Source of the DNA: Nitzschia sp. DOCU1
Taxonomy: Eukaryota; Bacillariophyta; Bacillariophyceae; Bacillariales; Bacillariaceae
NCBI GenBank assembly: GCA_951394045.1
Contig: OX595987.1
Coordinates: 3,534,001 to 3,598,000 of the forward strand
DNA: 64,000 nucleotides
Direction: 5' to 3'
Shown here: piece by piece, positions 30,749-39,744 of the stretch
Position numbering within the stretch: the stretch's first letter is position 1
How the letters are laid out: the number at the start of each line of letters is the position of its first letter
Notes under the pieces: generated by a model
Databases searched by the model: none
The model's input: only the letters and a program-made list of their open reading frames with translations
Told to the model about the DNA's origin: nothing
Made by a program: the position numbers and the translations under genes

Positions 30749-32080
30749 ATGAAATTGTCGTTGACGACCGTGACAACAAGTTTTCATTCATTCATCCCTT
30801 TGATTACATCAACCATGTTCGGATTCACCTCCTCCACCAAGAAAGCCATTGACACTGCTGACGCTGTGAATAACAACGCCGATGAAGCTATCACCATTTT
30901 GGATGCTCCTGCTGCTGGAACGGAAGATGAAGAGATTCTTGCGGCGAGCGACGACGATTGCGCCTTTATCGTGGACTCGGATTCCCAAGTTGGCCGCGAT
31001 GACGAGTCTTCCAATTTTACCTTCTTTGAAGACGTCCCTACCAAGGAGAGCACACAAGGCTCGGCAATTGTTGATCCCCTGGACGTTTCACTGCACACAA
31101 CTTGCAGCGACGCAAGCATTGCCTTGGCGGACTTTCTCAAAGCGATGGAAGCAACAACGCACCACGCCACGAAGGAAGCTGATAATGCCAGCATAGTTGA
31201 AAACGAGGACGCTTTGTCTCTTCATGCTTCTCAAATGGGCAGTTCTGATTTGAAGGAAGCCACTTGTGCGCTCGAAGGTGCTCCAGTCGAAGAGGTCACT
31301 ACTACTAGCGATGCCAAGAACGACCAGCCAAAGGAGGAACCGACCGCAAAAGAGCAAGACACTTGCAAGCTTGCTGACCCCAAGCCAGCTTCATTTCTCG
31401 TTCGAAACAAGTTTTGGATTGTATTGATCTTTCTCTTGGGCTCTGTTGCTCGAGGAATCAACCACCGATTTGTGCCTTCCAGATTGCCTGAACCGCCCCT
31501 GCCAATCGTTGAAGAAACGCCAGCCAAAATGGTGATCCATGAGGACGAAACCACATTCCAAATAGGCGGCTTTACTTATCGAAAGGAGACCATTGATTCT
31601 TCCAGCTCCGGAGTTTTTGGCATGTGGCAGTTTGCCTTGTTTGGACTTTTGGCAAAGCTGCTGGTGTCCTCCAAGAAACCAATTACCGACGATAGCAACG
31701 ACGATGAAAGTCGAGCTGATAGCGACGCCTCCAGCAGCGTCGATGGTAAAGAAGATATCTCCGCGCCAGCCATCAAGTACGAATCCGTTCCTTCCTTGAT
31801 TCCCATCAAACTGGCAGAAGACGATTCGTTGGTTTCGAGTTACAATTTGTCACAGTATGAAGATCTGAAGGTTGTCGAGTTGCAAGCCTTGCTACGTTGT
31901 CGCAAATGCAACTATGCAGGCCGCAAGTCTCATTTGATTCGTAGACTTGCCTCAGTATACCGCTCCGAGTTGCAAACCTTGACCGTTGTCCAACTCCGCA
32001 AGAAGCTGAAATCTCGCAACATGAAGCAAGGAGGTCTCAAGCGAGAATTGGTACAAAAGCTGGTGGAAGCTGGCTTCTAA
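30749..32080 (+). CDS. Acidic membrane protein with C-terminal SAP-like repeats
   Basis: Single exon, 443 residues (alternative ATG at 30815 would remove 22 residues). The N-terminal 200 residues are highly acidic and probably disordered. A hydrophobic segment lies at about 220-236 (FWIVLIFLLGSVARGI) and a second, weaker one at about 290-305 (MWQFALFGLLAKLLV). The last 85 residues contain two helix-extended-helix SAP-like units: YEDLKVVELQALLRCRKCNYAGRKSHLIRRL and LQTLTVVQLRKKLKSRNMKQGGLKRELVQKL. SAP motifs usually bind AT-rich DNA. With membrane spans this could be a nuclear-envelope or organellar-nucleoid anchor, which is inference. Not assigned to a named gene. Confidence 0.75.
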   Translation: MKLSLTTVTTSFHSFIPLITSTMFGFTSSTKKAIDTADAVNNNADEAITILDAPAAGTEDEEILAASDDDCAFIVDSDSQVGRDDESSNFTFFEDVPTKESTQGSAIVDPLDVSLHTTCSDASIALADFLKAMEATTHHATKEADNASIVENEDALSLHASQMGSSDLKEATCALEGAPVEEVTTTSDAKNDQPKEEPTAKEQDTCKLADPKPASFLVRNKFWIVLIFLLGSVARGINHRFVPSRLPEPPLPIVEETPAKMVIHEDETTFQIGGFTYRKETIDSSSSGVFGMWQFALFGLLAKLLVSSKKPITDDSNDDESRADSDASSSVDGKEDISAPAIKYESVPSLIPIKLAEDDSLVSSYNLSQYEDLKVVELQALLRCRKCNYAGRKSHLIRRLASVYRSELQTLTVVQLRKKLKSRNMKQGGLKRELVQKLVEAGF

Positions 32081-32375
32081 CTAGTAGGAGCAGGAAGTGC
32101 CTTTTGGTGGCTTGGAAAACGAATGCCGCGGGATAGGGGAAACAAATCAAACGAACGCAGGAAAAGACTAGGGCGTGCTTGCCAATCGTCGCAAAGACAA
32201 AAAAACTTGAATGAACAACAATGAATTAGAGTCAATATGCAAGTCCCTGACAGTGTCCCCTCAAGCTAGTCTTTTTTAATTTTGATTCATACAACCATCA
32301 AAGATCTAGGAATAGAGGTATAGATATAGTTTGAATGCCATCGTCGGTCTATGACTGACTCGTCCAAGTCGATAA

Positions 32376-32573
32376 TCATCCGCAAAGGTCGAAGTAGTCG
32401 TTGATCGTAATTTTCTGCCGGTCATCGTTCGTGCGGAGGGTCATCGTGTTGGCATCAAATCCAACAAAACGGCGCGCCGATGATGATGGGAAGGCACTAC
32501 CGCTTGCCAGAGTACGGGCTAACAAACACAAAAGGACAAACCCTCTCCACTTGAGACACCGGAACGACGCCAT
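32376..32573 (-). CDS. Possible short secreted or plastid-targeted peptide
   Basis: 65-residue frame beginning MASFRCLKWRGFVLLCLLARTLASGSAF. It has a basic n-region, a Leu-rich hydrophobic core and a SAF motif after a small-residue cleavage site, features of diatom plastid presequences (signal peptide followed by A-x-A-F). The rest is short and polar (ending NDYFDLCG). Only 13 bp separate its ATG from the earliest ATG of the plus-strand M6 gene, so both cannot easily have ordinary promoters here. May be chance. Confidence 0.25.
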   Translation of the reverse strand: MASFRCLKWRGFVLLCLLARTLASGSAFPSSSARRFVGFDANTMTLRTNDDRQKITINDYFDLCG

Positions 32574-32586
32574 TCAATGCAAGAAT

Positions 32587-34260
32587 ATGAGTCGTCATCA
32601 CCATGATAGGAGAATACGACAGCAGATGAATTTTTTGAATCGACGAATGCGGCTCGGGGTCGCCACTCTGTGGTCCGTTGTGCTGCTTCTCCAATTCCAC
32701 TGCTGGGTATTAGTGCACGCCAACGTCGCCTATCCGGGTATCTGGACGGCACTGCAACCCAACGGGGAAACCACAAGTGTGGGTCAAATGTTGGTCGGGA
32801 ACGCAGAATATCATTTTGCCGTGGTCGAAACCGAAGCTTCCTTCTACCCCACAATTCGAGACGAGAATGGTTGGATGACCTATGCCACCCGGGGCAAGGA
32901 TGGCCGATACATCCCCACCAATATCCCAGTCGATGAATCTACCGAACCGGATAGCAATCCCCTGTTACAAGCTGCCATTCACGAAAATCGGCATGTGGTG
33001 CATGCCAAATGTATGGAACGCGACTTCTGCAAATGGCGCCATGTGCAAAAGATGCTGCAGCCTGAACCCTTGGTCAAGACGGGGTCCATTTTGAATTTGG
33101 TGATTTCCTTTCGATTTTCGGATCACACGAATCGTGAAGTGTCGCCGACAAAAGATATGGACGAGTACCTCTTCAATGGACCCAAACTGTCCGTCAAGGA
33201 CTATTTCAGTCAGCAATCCTATGGAAAATTAGAAGTGGTATCGGAATTGACGCCATGGGTTCAGATTCCATACACGGAACAAGAGTGTGCAGGCAGAGAA
33301 TCGGGCTTGACATTGTCGCTCCACACTTGCCTGGATGCGGCCCTTGAGCAAGCCTCGCAACTCATGTCGGACTGGGATACCCTCCTCGCTTCTGCTACAA
33401 CCATCACCTTCGTGCATTCAGGCTATTCCGCAGAATATGGAGGCGACGACGTCGATGGGCAGTGGTACGAAGATCGGTTGTGGAGCCATGCATGGGAACT
33501 ACAGTCTAGTAGCCAATATACAGGCCGGTATGCACTGATCAGCGACAAATACGATCGCAAGAATTCGCACATGAATCGCGTTGGAGTGGCTGTCCATGAG
33601 CTCGCGCAAGCCCTAGGCGCGTTACCAATGTATGGAGAGTATCCGGGCTATGGGCTAGGTTACTATGACATGCTTTCCAATCCGTGGGGATTTGATGGGA
33701 CCTTGACTCACTGTGGATCGATGAGTCCGTATGCCAAGCAATTCTTTGGATGGATCGAGGTCGAAGAAATTGACTCGGATGGCACATACGAATTGATCCA
33801 ATCTTCGGAAAGCAACAAGATCTATAAAATCCAACAAGGTTTTCCCGATGGGGAATATTTGCTGATCGAAAATCGTCAAGAAGAAGGCTACGACAAGGGG
33901 TTGAATCAAGCTGGGCTGGCCATATTTCACGTCGACTTGCTAGCTAACAATGCAGCCGGACACCCGCAGAAGCGAGACTTTCCGACGGATCACTATGTGG
34001 TCGCCTTGGTGCAAGGTGATGGTCGATACGATTTAGAGCGAATGGAAGACGAAGGCGATTCCGGAGATTTGTTTCATGCCGGCCGGTTTACAGGAGTGGG
34101 TCCGGACGGTGCCTATCGACGAGATGGAACGTTGTCTCTGAATGGCCAGCCCAACACCAACAGTTATCAAAATGGCCGAGAGACACCATCGGGAGTCTCC
34201 ATTTTAGACATTTCGGCATCCGGTCGTGTCATGACGTTTCGAGTGTCCTTTGCAAACTAG
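32587..34260 (+). CDS. Secreted M6-family metallopeptidase-like protein with altered zinc site
   Basis: Single exon, 557 residues from the first ATG. In-frame ATGs at 32626 and 32647 are alternatives; the last places a signal peptide (MRLGVATLWSVVLLLQFHCWVLVHA) right at the N-terminus and may be the real start. The M6 pattern is recognisable: LNLVISFRFSDHTN, the region leading to GVAVHELAQALGALPMYG, then GLGYYDMLSNPWGFDG, and the C-terminal beta-rich part (EYLLIENRQEEGYDKGL, GLAIFHVD). In active members the motif is HExxH with a further acidic ligand downstream. Here the second His position is Gln341 (CAA at 33607-33609) and the downstream Asp is also replaced, so catalytic activity is doubtful. 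Extracellular; possibly a pseudoprotease. Confidence 0.78.
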   Translation: MSRHHHDRRIRQQMNFLNRRMRLGVATLWSVVLLLQFHCWVLVHANVAYPGIWTALQPNGETTSVGQMLVGNAEYHFAVVETEASFYPTIRDENGWMTYATRGKDGRYIPTNIPVDESTEPDSNPLLQAAIHENRHVVHAKCMERDFCKWRHVQKMLQPEPLVKTGSILNLVISFRFSDHTNREVSPTKDMDEYLFNGPKLSVKDYFSQQSYGKLEVVSELTPWVQIPYTEQECAGRESGLTLSLHTCLDAALEQASQLMSDWDTLLASATTITFVHSGYSAEYGGDDVDGQWYEDRLWSHAWELQSSSQYTGRYALISDKYDRKNSHMNRVGVAVHELAQALGALPMYGEYPGYGLGYYDMLSNPWGFDGTLTHCGSMSPYAKQFFGWIEVEEIDSDGTYELIQSSESNKIYKIQQGFPDGEYLLIENRQEEGYDKGLNQAGLAIFHVDLLANNAAGHPQKRDFPTDHYVVALVQGDGRYDLERMEDEGDSGDLFHAGRFTGVGPDGAYRRDGTLSLNGQPNTNSYQNGRETPSGVSILDISASGRVMTFRVSFAN

Positions 34261-34417
34261 AGTGGAAGGAAATGGATGTGGCTATGATGAAATGGTTTTT
34301 AGTCGAACAAATCAATCAAGTCACATGGGTCACAAGATTGCACGCCGCCGCGGGGTGCGTGCCTTCGGCTTGCAAGAAAACTCGAGCATGCCGACCCCAC
34401 GCTATCGGTTTATTTGC

Positions 34418-34560
34418 CACATGCAAGAAATCTCGAATCTCGAGCCACAAAAAATTCCGAGAGGAAGCATTTTGTGGATGCGGCAGTTACGTTTCTTTTG
34501 CTTCGTCTTCGCTCTTTTCGTCGGGGCGACAGAGTATAAAAACACAGTCAGTCAGACCAA
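34418..34560 (+). promoter_or_regulatory. Conserved upstream block with TATA box (left arm of inverted pair)
   Basis: Contains CACATGCAAGAAATCTCGAATC (34419-34440), a GATGCGGCAGTTACGTTTCTTT stretch and GAGTATAAAAACACAGTCAGTCAG with TATAAAAA at 34535-34542, about 115 bp before the ATG. The same elements occur in reverse orientation at 39160-39325, upstream of the paralogue. Confidence 0.6.
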
Positions 34561-34656
34561 GCTGGAACCGTCCGATAGCATCCAGGCCCCTAGATGTTAT
34601 TGAACGCCGGTTGTATCAGGGCAACAAAGGAAAACAGACAAATTGTAGACAAAAAC

Positions 34657-35811
34657 ATGGAAGCGCTTGCAACTGATTCCACATCCGATGAATGTGACAC
34701 TGTCAAAGCATCCAACGTCGCATACGGTGAATGTGACACTGTCAAAGCATCCAACATGAAGAATCCAAAAGCAGGAGTTACGGTAAGTTCTACTTAAGTA
34801 GTTGCGCAATGAACAGCAAGAAGAATTGGAGCAATGATACATATCGCACGACTTACTCAACAACTGGATGCTGTCGCGTTTTAGTTTTCACCAAACACGA
34901 GAACGATCTCTCTTGAAGACCATAGACTCGCGAGAATCAGGAGCATCTTTAAGCATACTCTCGGGACTGCGACGTTTACGAAAGAGCAGCGGTTCCTTCT
35001 CCATGACCTAGCGTTTGGTGTTGTTGACCGTTCGTTGTCCATGGAAGCGTTTGCAGTTGGCATGCAGGCCTTTGGACTTCTGATCCCTGATGTCGATCTC
35101 AGCAGAGACATGGTGGATACTCTCTACACCAATTTGACCCGGTTTCGTCATCAGGAACAAATCAAGAGAATCGTTGAAGATACTCTCGGGGCTGCGACGT
35201 TTAATGAAAAGCTTGCACCAACTGAACAGAAGGCCATTCTTTGCCTAGCGGATTGTGTTGTTTTCCTTTCGTGGCCCATGAAACAGTTTGTTTTTGCCAT
35301 GCATGCCTTTGGACTTGGGGTCCCTCACATCGACCTCAGCAGAGACATGGCCGAGACTCTCTACAACGATTTGACCCGGTTTCGCCTCGAGGCGCAAATC
35401 GACGGGAAAGACTGTGCTGCTACTGATGGTAGCGGCAGTGCAGCTACCGGGGGTGGCGTTCCTGGATCTATCGGTACTGTTGGCGATGGTGGGAGGGATG
35501 CAAATAGCCCTTTGACTGACAGTCCAGATCGAGCTAGTGCGGGTTTACTAGCGAATGACCCACCCGAAAGCGCTGCTTTGGTCGCAGATGAGCCAGGGAT
35601 GCTGGATGCAGGTGGGGAACAAGCACGAGAGGAAAATGCCGCCGAGGAGTCGCTCGTCGAGGGCGTTACCTTTGTTGGTAGTAGTGCTACACCCGAGAGT
35701 ACTGAGATCACGAGTCCACCGCAGCCCAGAAACTCGTCCACGCCCCCGGACGAATCATCACCCCTAGCCGCTAGCTCGATTCCCGGGGAAGGCGGAGACA
35801 CAAATTCGTAG
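34657..35811 (+). CDS. Unidentified protein, left member of an inverted paralogous pair
   Basis: Two exons, 34657-34782 and 34885-35811 (350 residues), intron 102 bp (ACG/GTAAGT...TTTTAG). Exon 1 contains a 36-bp tandem repeat encoding ECDTVKASN twice. Exon 2 has two copies of a roughly 75-residue helical module, each ending in a strongly conserved IDLSRDMAETLYNDLTRFR-type motif (VDLSRDMVDTLYTNLTRFR in copy 1). After residue about 225 the protein is Gly/Ser/Pro/Asp-rich and disordered. It is closely related to the minus-strand gene 38107-39056, which has a single module. No signal peptide, membrane segment or known domain is seen. Function unknown. Confidence 0.7.
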
Positions 35812-36395
35812 CAGCAGCTCGAGGAAACCTCAATTCCCCCACCGTCTGATGTGTCGATCGGAGCTCACAAAGGCTGCCAGCTTGAAGTAGAGTGAGATGT
35901 CGAGCCATGAAGCGTGGGGACTCGTTGTCCTACGTATGATTGCAGGTGAATTGATGATTCGGTCCAACAACAAAAACACACATTATGCCCGGGCTCCTCA
36001 AAAGCATTTGAGTACAATAGAAAGCTACACAAATGTTCCTATAGTATATCTGTATCTCATTGACTATCCTCTTTGATTGAAATTCGCCAGAGGATGCTAC
36101 AATTTAGTCGTTCCTTTTTGGCCACGAACACATTGCTCCACAGGGAGAATGCTATCGGGTAAATCGGCGCCGCGAGACGCCATCGGTATACGAAAGAAGA
36201 TCTGTGCCGAGGGCTCGAGCCCAAAACGAAACCGGGCCGACCTTCCTACTACCGGTAATGTGAGCAAGACTTCGACTAGGGGTCAGTAAAGGACAGTAAG
36301 TTCAGCATGTACACTATCTACAATACAATCACGACCTATAAATAGATATATCTATGCAAATCATCGCTCGCCCTACGCTATTCTTCTTCTTCTTT
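35812..36395. other. Intergenic stretch between the left paralogue and GDP-fucose synthase
   Basis: 584 bp containing only short frames; two converging genes end here. A short AT-rich TATAAATAGATATATCTAT tract lies near 36337. No gene supported. Confidence 0.45.
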
Positions 36396-37500
36396 TTATT
36401 TTCGGCAGGTTTCATAATTCTCCACAAACCAGTCCACTGCCTTTTGAATGCCGTCATCAATGCTAGTGAATTTGTAATCGGGCCGATACTTTCGCAACTT
36501 ATGATTGGCCGCCGTCTTTTTGAACTGTCCATCGGCTTTGGATGTATCGAATTCGACGGGTCCCTCAAACTTCATTGCCTTGGCGACACTGAGTGCGACA
36601 TCCTTGATGCTCACTTCCTCGGACTCATCGACACTCAAGGTAATGGGCGTCGGATCGTGATAATCGCGCATAACCCACACGGTCAATTCAGCCAAATCCA
36701 AACTATACACAAATTGTCGCAAGGGTGTGCCCGAGCCCCAGATAGTAAAGGGAGTGTTGTCGCGTTTGGCAATGTAGCATTTGTGGATCAAACCAGGAAT
36801 GACATGACCATTTTGAATGGAGAAATTGTCATGGGGACCGTAAATGTTGGTCGGAATGATGGACGTAAAGTTGCCTGCGTGAATGAATAGGTCCGTCAAT
36901 AACAAATAAAACAAACAGGTCAGATGATCATCATCCAAACAAACAGTATCCATGCTTCTTTGGTATGACAGCCACACCACTACTCAACTACGTACATCCA
37001 TATTCTTCCGCATAGGCTCGATTCAAGGTATCAATCAATCGCTTGGCATAGGCATATCCTTCATTACTCGAATGCGGTGGTCCATCATGCAACATGGTTT
37101 CATCAATCGGATATGTCGTCTTGTCGGGAAAGATGCAAGTACTCAAAAAGCTGACCAGTTTTTGCACCTTGTAAATGCGACAACATTCCATGACATTGTC
37201 GTTAATCAAAATGTTTTCCCTAAAAAACTCGACTTTCTGAGCCATATTGGCAAAGAGACCACCCACTTTGGCCGCCAAGTGAATAACATGAGTCGGCTGG
37301 TATTTCTCAAAAATGGCTTCCGTGTCTTGACGTTTGCGCAAATCTCCCATGCTCGAGCTCAAAAAGACCCATTCTTCGCCCTCCCTGGCTCCGGTAAGAT
37401 CAATGTAATCTTTAATGGCGGCACCTACCAAGCCACTGCCTCCTGTGACCATGACGACGGTCTTGTTATCAGCGTTGGAGTCTCCATTGGTAGCCGTCAT
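36396..37500 (-). CDS. GDP-L-fucose synthase (GDP-4-keto-6-deoxymannose epimerase/reductase)
   Basis: Two exons, 36996-37500 and 36396-36874 (327 residues), intron 121 bp (GAT/GTACGT...GCAG, phase 1). The splice restores [20 protein letters not shown], a strongly conserved part of the enzyme. The N-terminal Rossmann motif is VTGGSGLVGAAI, the catalytic tyrosine-lysine pair is in YAYAKR, and the Ser/Cys region reads FLSTCIFPD. Length matches the usual 320-residue enzyme. It makes GDP-L-fucose from GDP-4-keto-6-deoxymannose with NADPH, supplying fucose for cell-wall polysaccharides and glycoproteins. The ATG at 37498-37500 is chosen; the frame stays open upstream to 37767 but that part overlaps a repeated DNA block found again at 44332. 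Confidence 0.93.
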
Positions 37501-38106
37501 GGCGGATGATGATGATTGCAATGCTATTGAATGGATGGATGCAGACTCGGAGTGTCGGAGGTGAAACGAGTGCATGACCGATCTCGAGGTCGACAAAAGA
37601 CCATTTTTTGAAACGGATCCAAACCCGGATGTGAACTTCGACGAACGGACGCGCAAAAAGGCGGTAAACTCCTGGACCACTTGGACTGAAACTCCATTGA
37701 CCGGACGACGGGAAGACCGTTGCTTTTCGCAGAATGGTACCAGTATTGACAGTACATCAGTGGGCACTGGCAGTTACTACCGAGAGGTCACAATGGTGCT
37801 GGCAAGTTCGATTTAAGCTGTAAACAATAAAAAAGAAGAGGATATCTAGACTAGGTGTGCTGGAATAGTAGACCTAGCTTATATGTAGCAACAGACAGCT
37901 ACCGGTAGCTAGATCCACGGCACCCAAATAGTACCAGCAAAGGCCAAGGCCGTGCTCGTGTTGTTCTTTTGGTGACTGATAATTCGATACAATCCTCATT
38001 GAGATCATCTGTCGAGGCCATGGACTGCCAAGGTCCCTGGCTGGAAACAACACGGTGCTTCAAATAGGAGGCCATGCTACCCCTATGCCAAGCCAATAGC
38101 AAAACA
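37501..38106. other. Intergenic region upstream of GDP-fucose synthase
   Basis: 606 bp with the dispersed repeat above and otherwise no supported gene. It also covers the 3' flank of the right-hand paralogue. Confidence 0.45.
37633..37719. repeat. Dispersed repeat, copy 1
   Basis: GAACTTCGACGAACGGACGC...CCACTTGGACTGAAACTCCA...GGACGACGGGAAGACCG. The same block, with a few indels, recurs at 44332-44413. Weaker similarity (CCGATC..GAGGTCG) extends about 45 bp upstream in both copies. This copy lies 130-220 bp upstream of the GDP-fucose synthase ATG. Confidence 0.8.
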
Positions 38107-39056
38107 CTAAGCTTCACCGTCTTCTTGATGCGAAGTTGAGGCCCCGGTGCCCCCGCCGCCGGTAGTAGAGCTACTAAAGGCGAGGGAAATTGAATCGTTC
38201 GGCGTGGGCGAGTTTCTGGCCTGCTGTGGATTTGTGATCCCAGTACTCTCGGAAGTAGCACTACCTACAAAGGCAGTGCCCTCGAGCGATTCCTGGGCAT
38301 CATCCTCGCCTCGTGGTGCTTGGTCCCCACCTGCATCCGCGAGCACCATCCCTGCTGGCTCACCCGCCACAATTGAAGAAGGATCTTCCAAGATGGCATC
38401 CGCCGGCAGTTGTACCGGTGGGTCATTCACCACTTCTTGTACACCAACACTAGCTCGATCTGGACTTGGAGTCAAAGTGCTACTTGCATCGCTTCGTACA
38501 ACAGTGCCGGGAGATCCAGCAACGCTACCCCCAGCTGCGCTTCCGCTACCATCAGCAGCAGCAGCACGGTCTCTTCCGTCGATTTGTTCCTCATCGCGAA
38601 GCCGGGTCAAGCTGTTGTAGAGAGTTTCGGCCATGTCTCTGCTGAGGTCGATGCAAGGGACCAGAAATCGCTGCATGGCAAGAACAAACGCTTCCATGGG
38701 CCACGAATGGTCAACAACATTCTTCGCTTGAAGAAGGAGAAGGACCCGTTCATTTTCCGAAAGCTCTTCACGAAATGTCATGCTCCCGAGAGTGTCCTCA
38801 AGGATTCTCTTGATTCTATCGTCTACAATAGAGTTCATCATCTTGTTTGGTGAAAACTACAACGCGAGAGAATCGTTGGTGAGTGAGTCGTGCGAGATGT
38901 CATTGCTCAAATTCACTTTGCTGTTCATTGCGGAACCACTAGAGTAAAACTTACGGTAACTCGTCGGGCCGCTGTTGACGCTTTTGGATTCTTCACGTTG
39001 GATGCTTTGACAGTTGCACATTCATCGGGTGTGGAATTTGTTGCAAGAGCCTCCAT
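38107..39056 (-). CDS. Unidentified protein, right member of an inverted paralogous pair
   Basis: Two exons, 38955-39056 and 38107-38856 (283 residues), intron 98 bp at the same codon position and phase as in the left gene (GTTACC/GTAAGT...TTGTAG/TTTTCACC). Exon 1 encodes MEALATNSTPDECATVKASN, nearly the same as the left gene but with one copy of the VKASN unit. Exon 2 carries one helical module (ILEDTLGSMTF to IDLSRDMAETLYNSLTRLRDE), then a Gly/Ser/Pro-rich tail with conserved islands (ESLEGTAFVGS, NSPTPNDS). Function unknown. The two genes face the interior of the inverted repeat with their 3' ends. Confidence 0.7.
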
Positions 39057-39159
39057 GGTGTGGTTGCAATGTGTGTTTACTATGTTGCTCCTGCTGATGG
39101 ATTTCTCCGCTGTTCCTCTGTTGTATAACCGAAGTTTAATGATATCGGACGGATCGAGC

Positions 39160-39325
39160 TTGAACCGACTGACTGACTGTACGGTGCTTTATGCTCTGTC
39201 AACCCGAAAAATGACGAGAGCGAGAAGAGCAAAGAAAGAAACGGAACCGCCGCATCAACAAAATGCATCTCGGACTAAACTTTTTGTCAGGCGAGATTCG
39301 AGATTTTTTTGCATGTGGAAATTGC
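39160..39325 (-). promoter_or_regulatory. Conserved upstream block (right arm of inverted pair)
   Basis: Reverse complement contains CACATGCAAAAAAATCTCGAATC, GATGCGGCGGTTCCGTTTCTTT and GACAGAGCATAAAGCACC followed by ACAGTCAGTCAGTC. It aligns with 34418-34560. The TATA-like element here is CATAAA (39188-39193 on minus), weaker than the left copy's TATAAAAA. Confidence 0.55.
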
Positions 39326-39744
39326 AAAGAAGGGCTCGGCCTGGACACGTGGCTGGGTTCTGTGGGCATCATGCCGGGAGTGGCTGGCACGCGTGATGGC
39401 GGAACTGGTGGGCGTCGAGGATGGCTGGTGTGGCGCGCGTGTAAGTAACGTATATGCGGAACATACTTGCGTGCCTGGATGAGGGTGAATGGTGGGGGAA
39501 TCGCATTTATTGAGGCTGCGCAAGCGTCAGTTGGGAAGCGCTGACTTCAACAGCTCGCGTGTGGTATGCTATTGGCATGCTCGAAATATGTAGGCAGCCA
39601 CCAGTTGCGTAGTGAAAACGGCCGGCGTGGAGTGGTGGAAAATTCTGACATCGATGGATCGGGTTTTTGTGCGAAAGGTCATAATTCGTTGAATTGCAAG
39701 CTGAAATCACAACGACGACAACAACAACAAGTTGCAGGACGACA

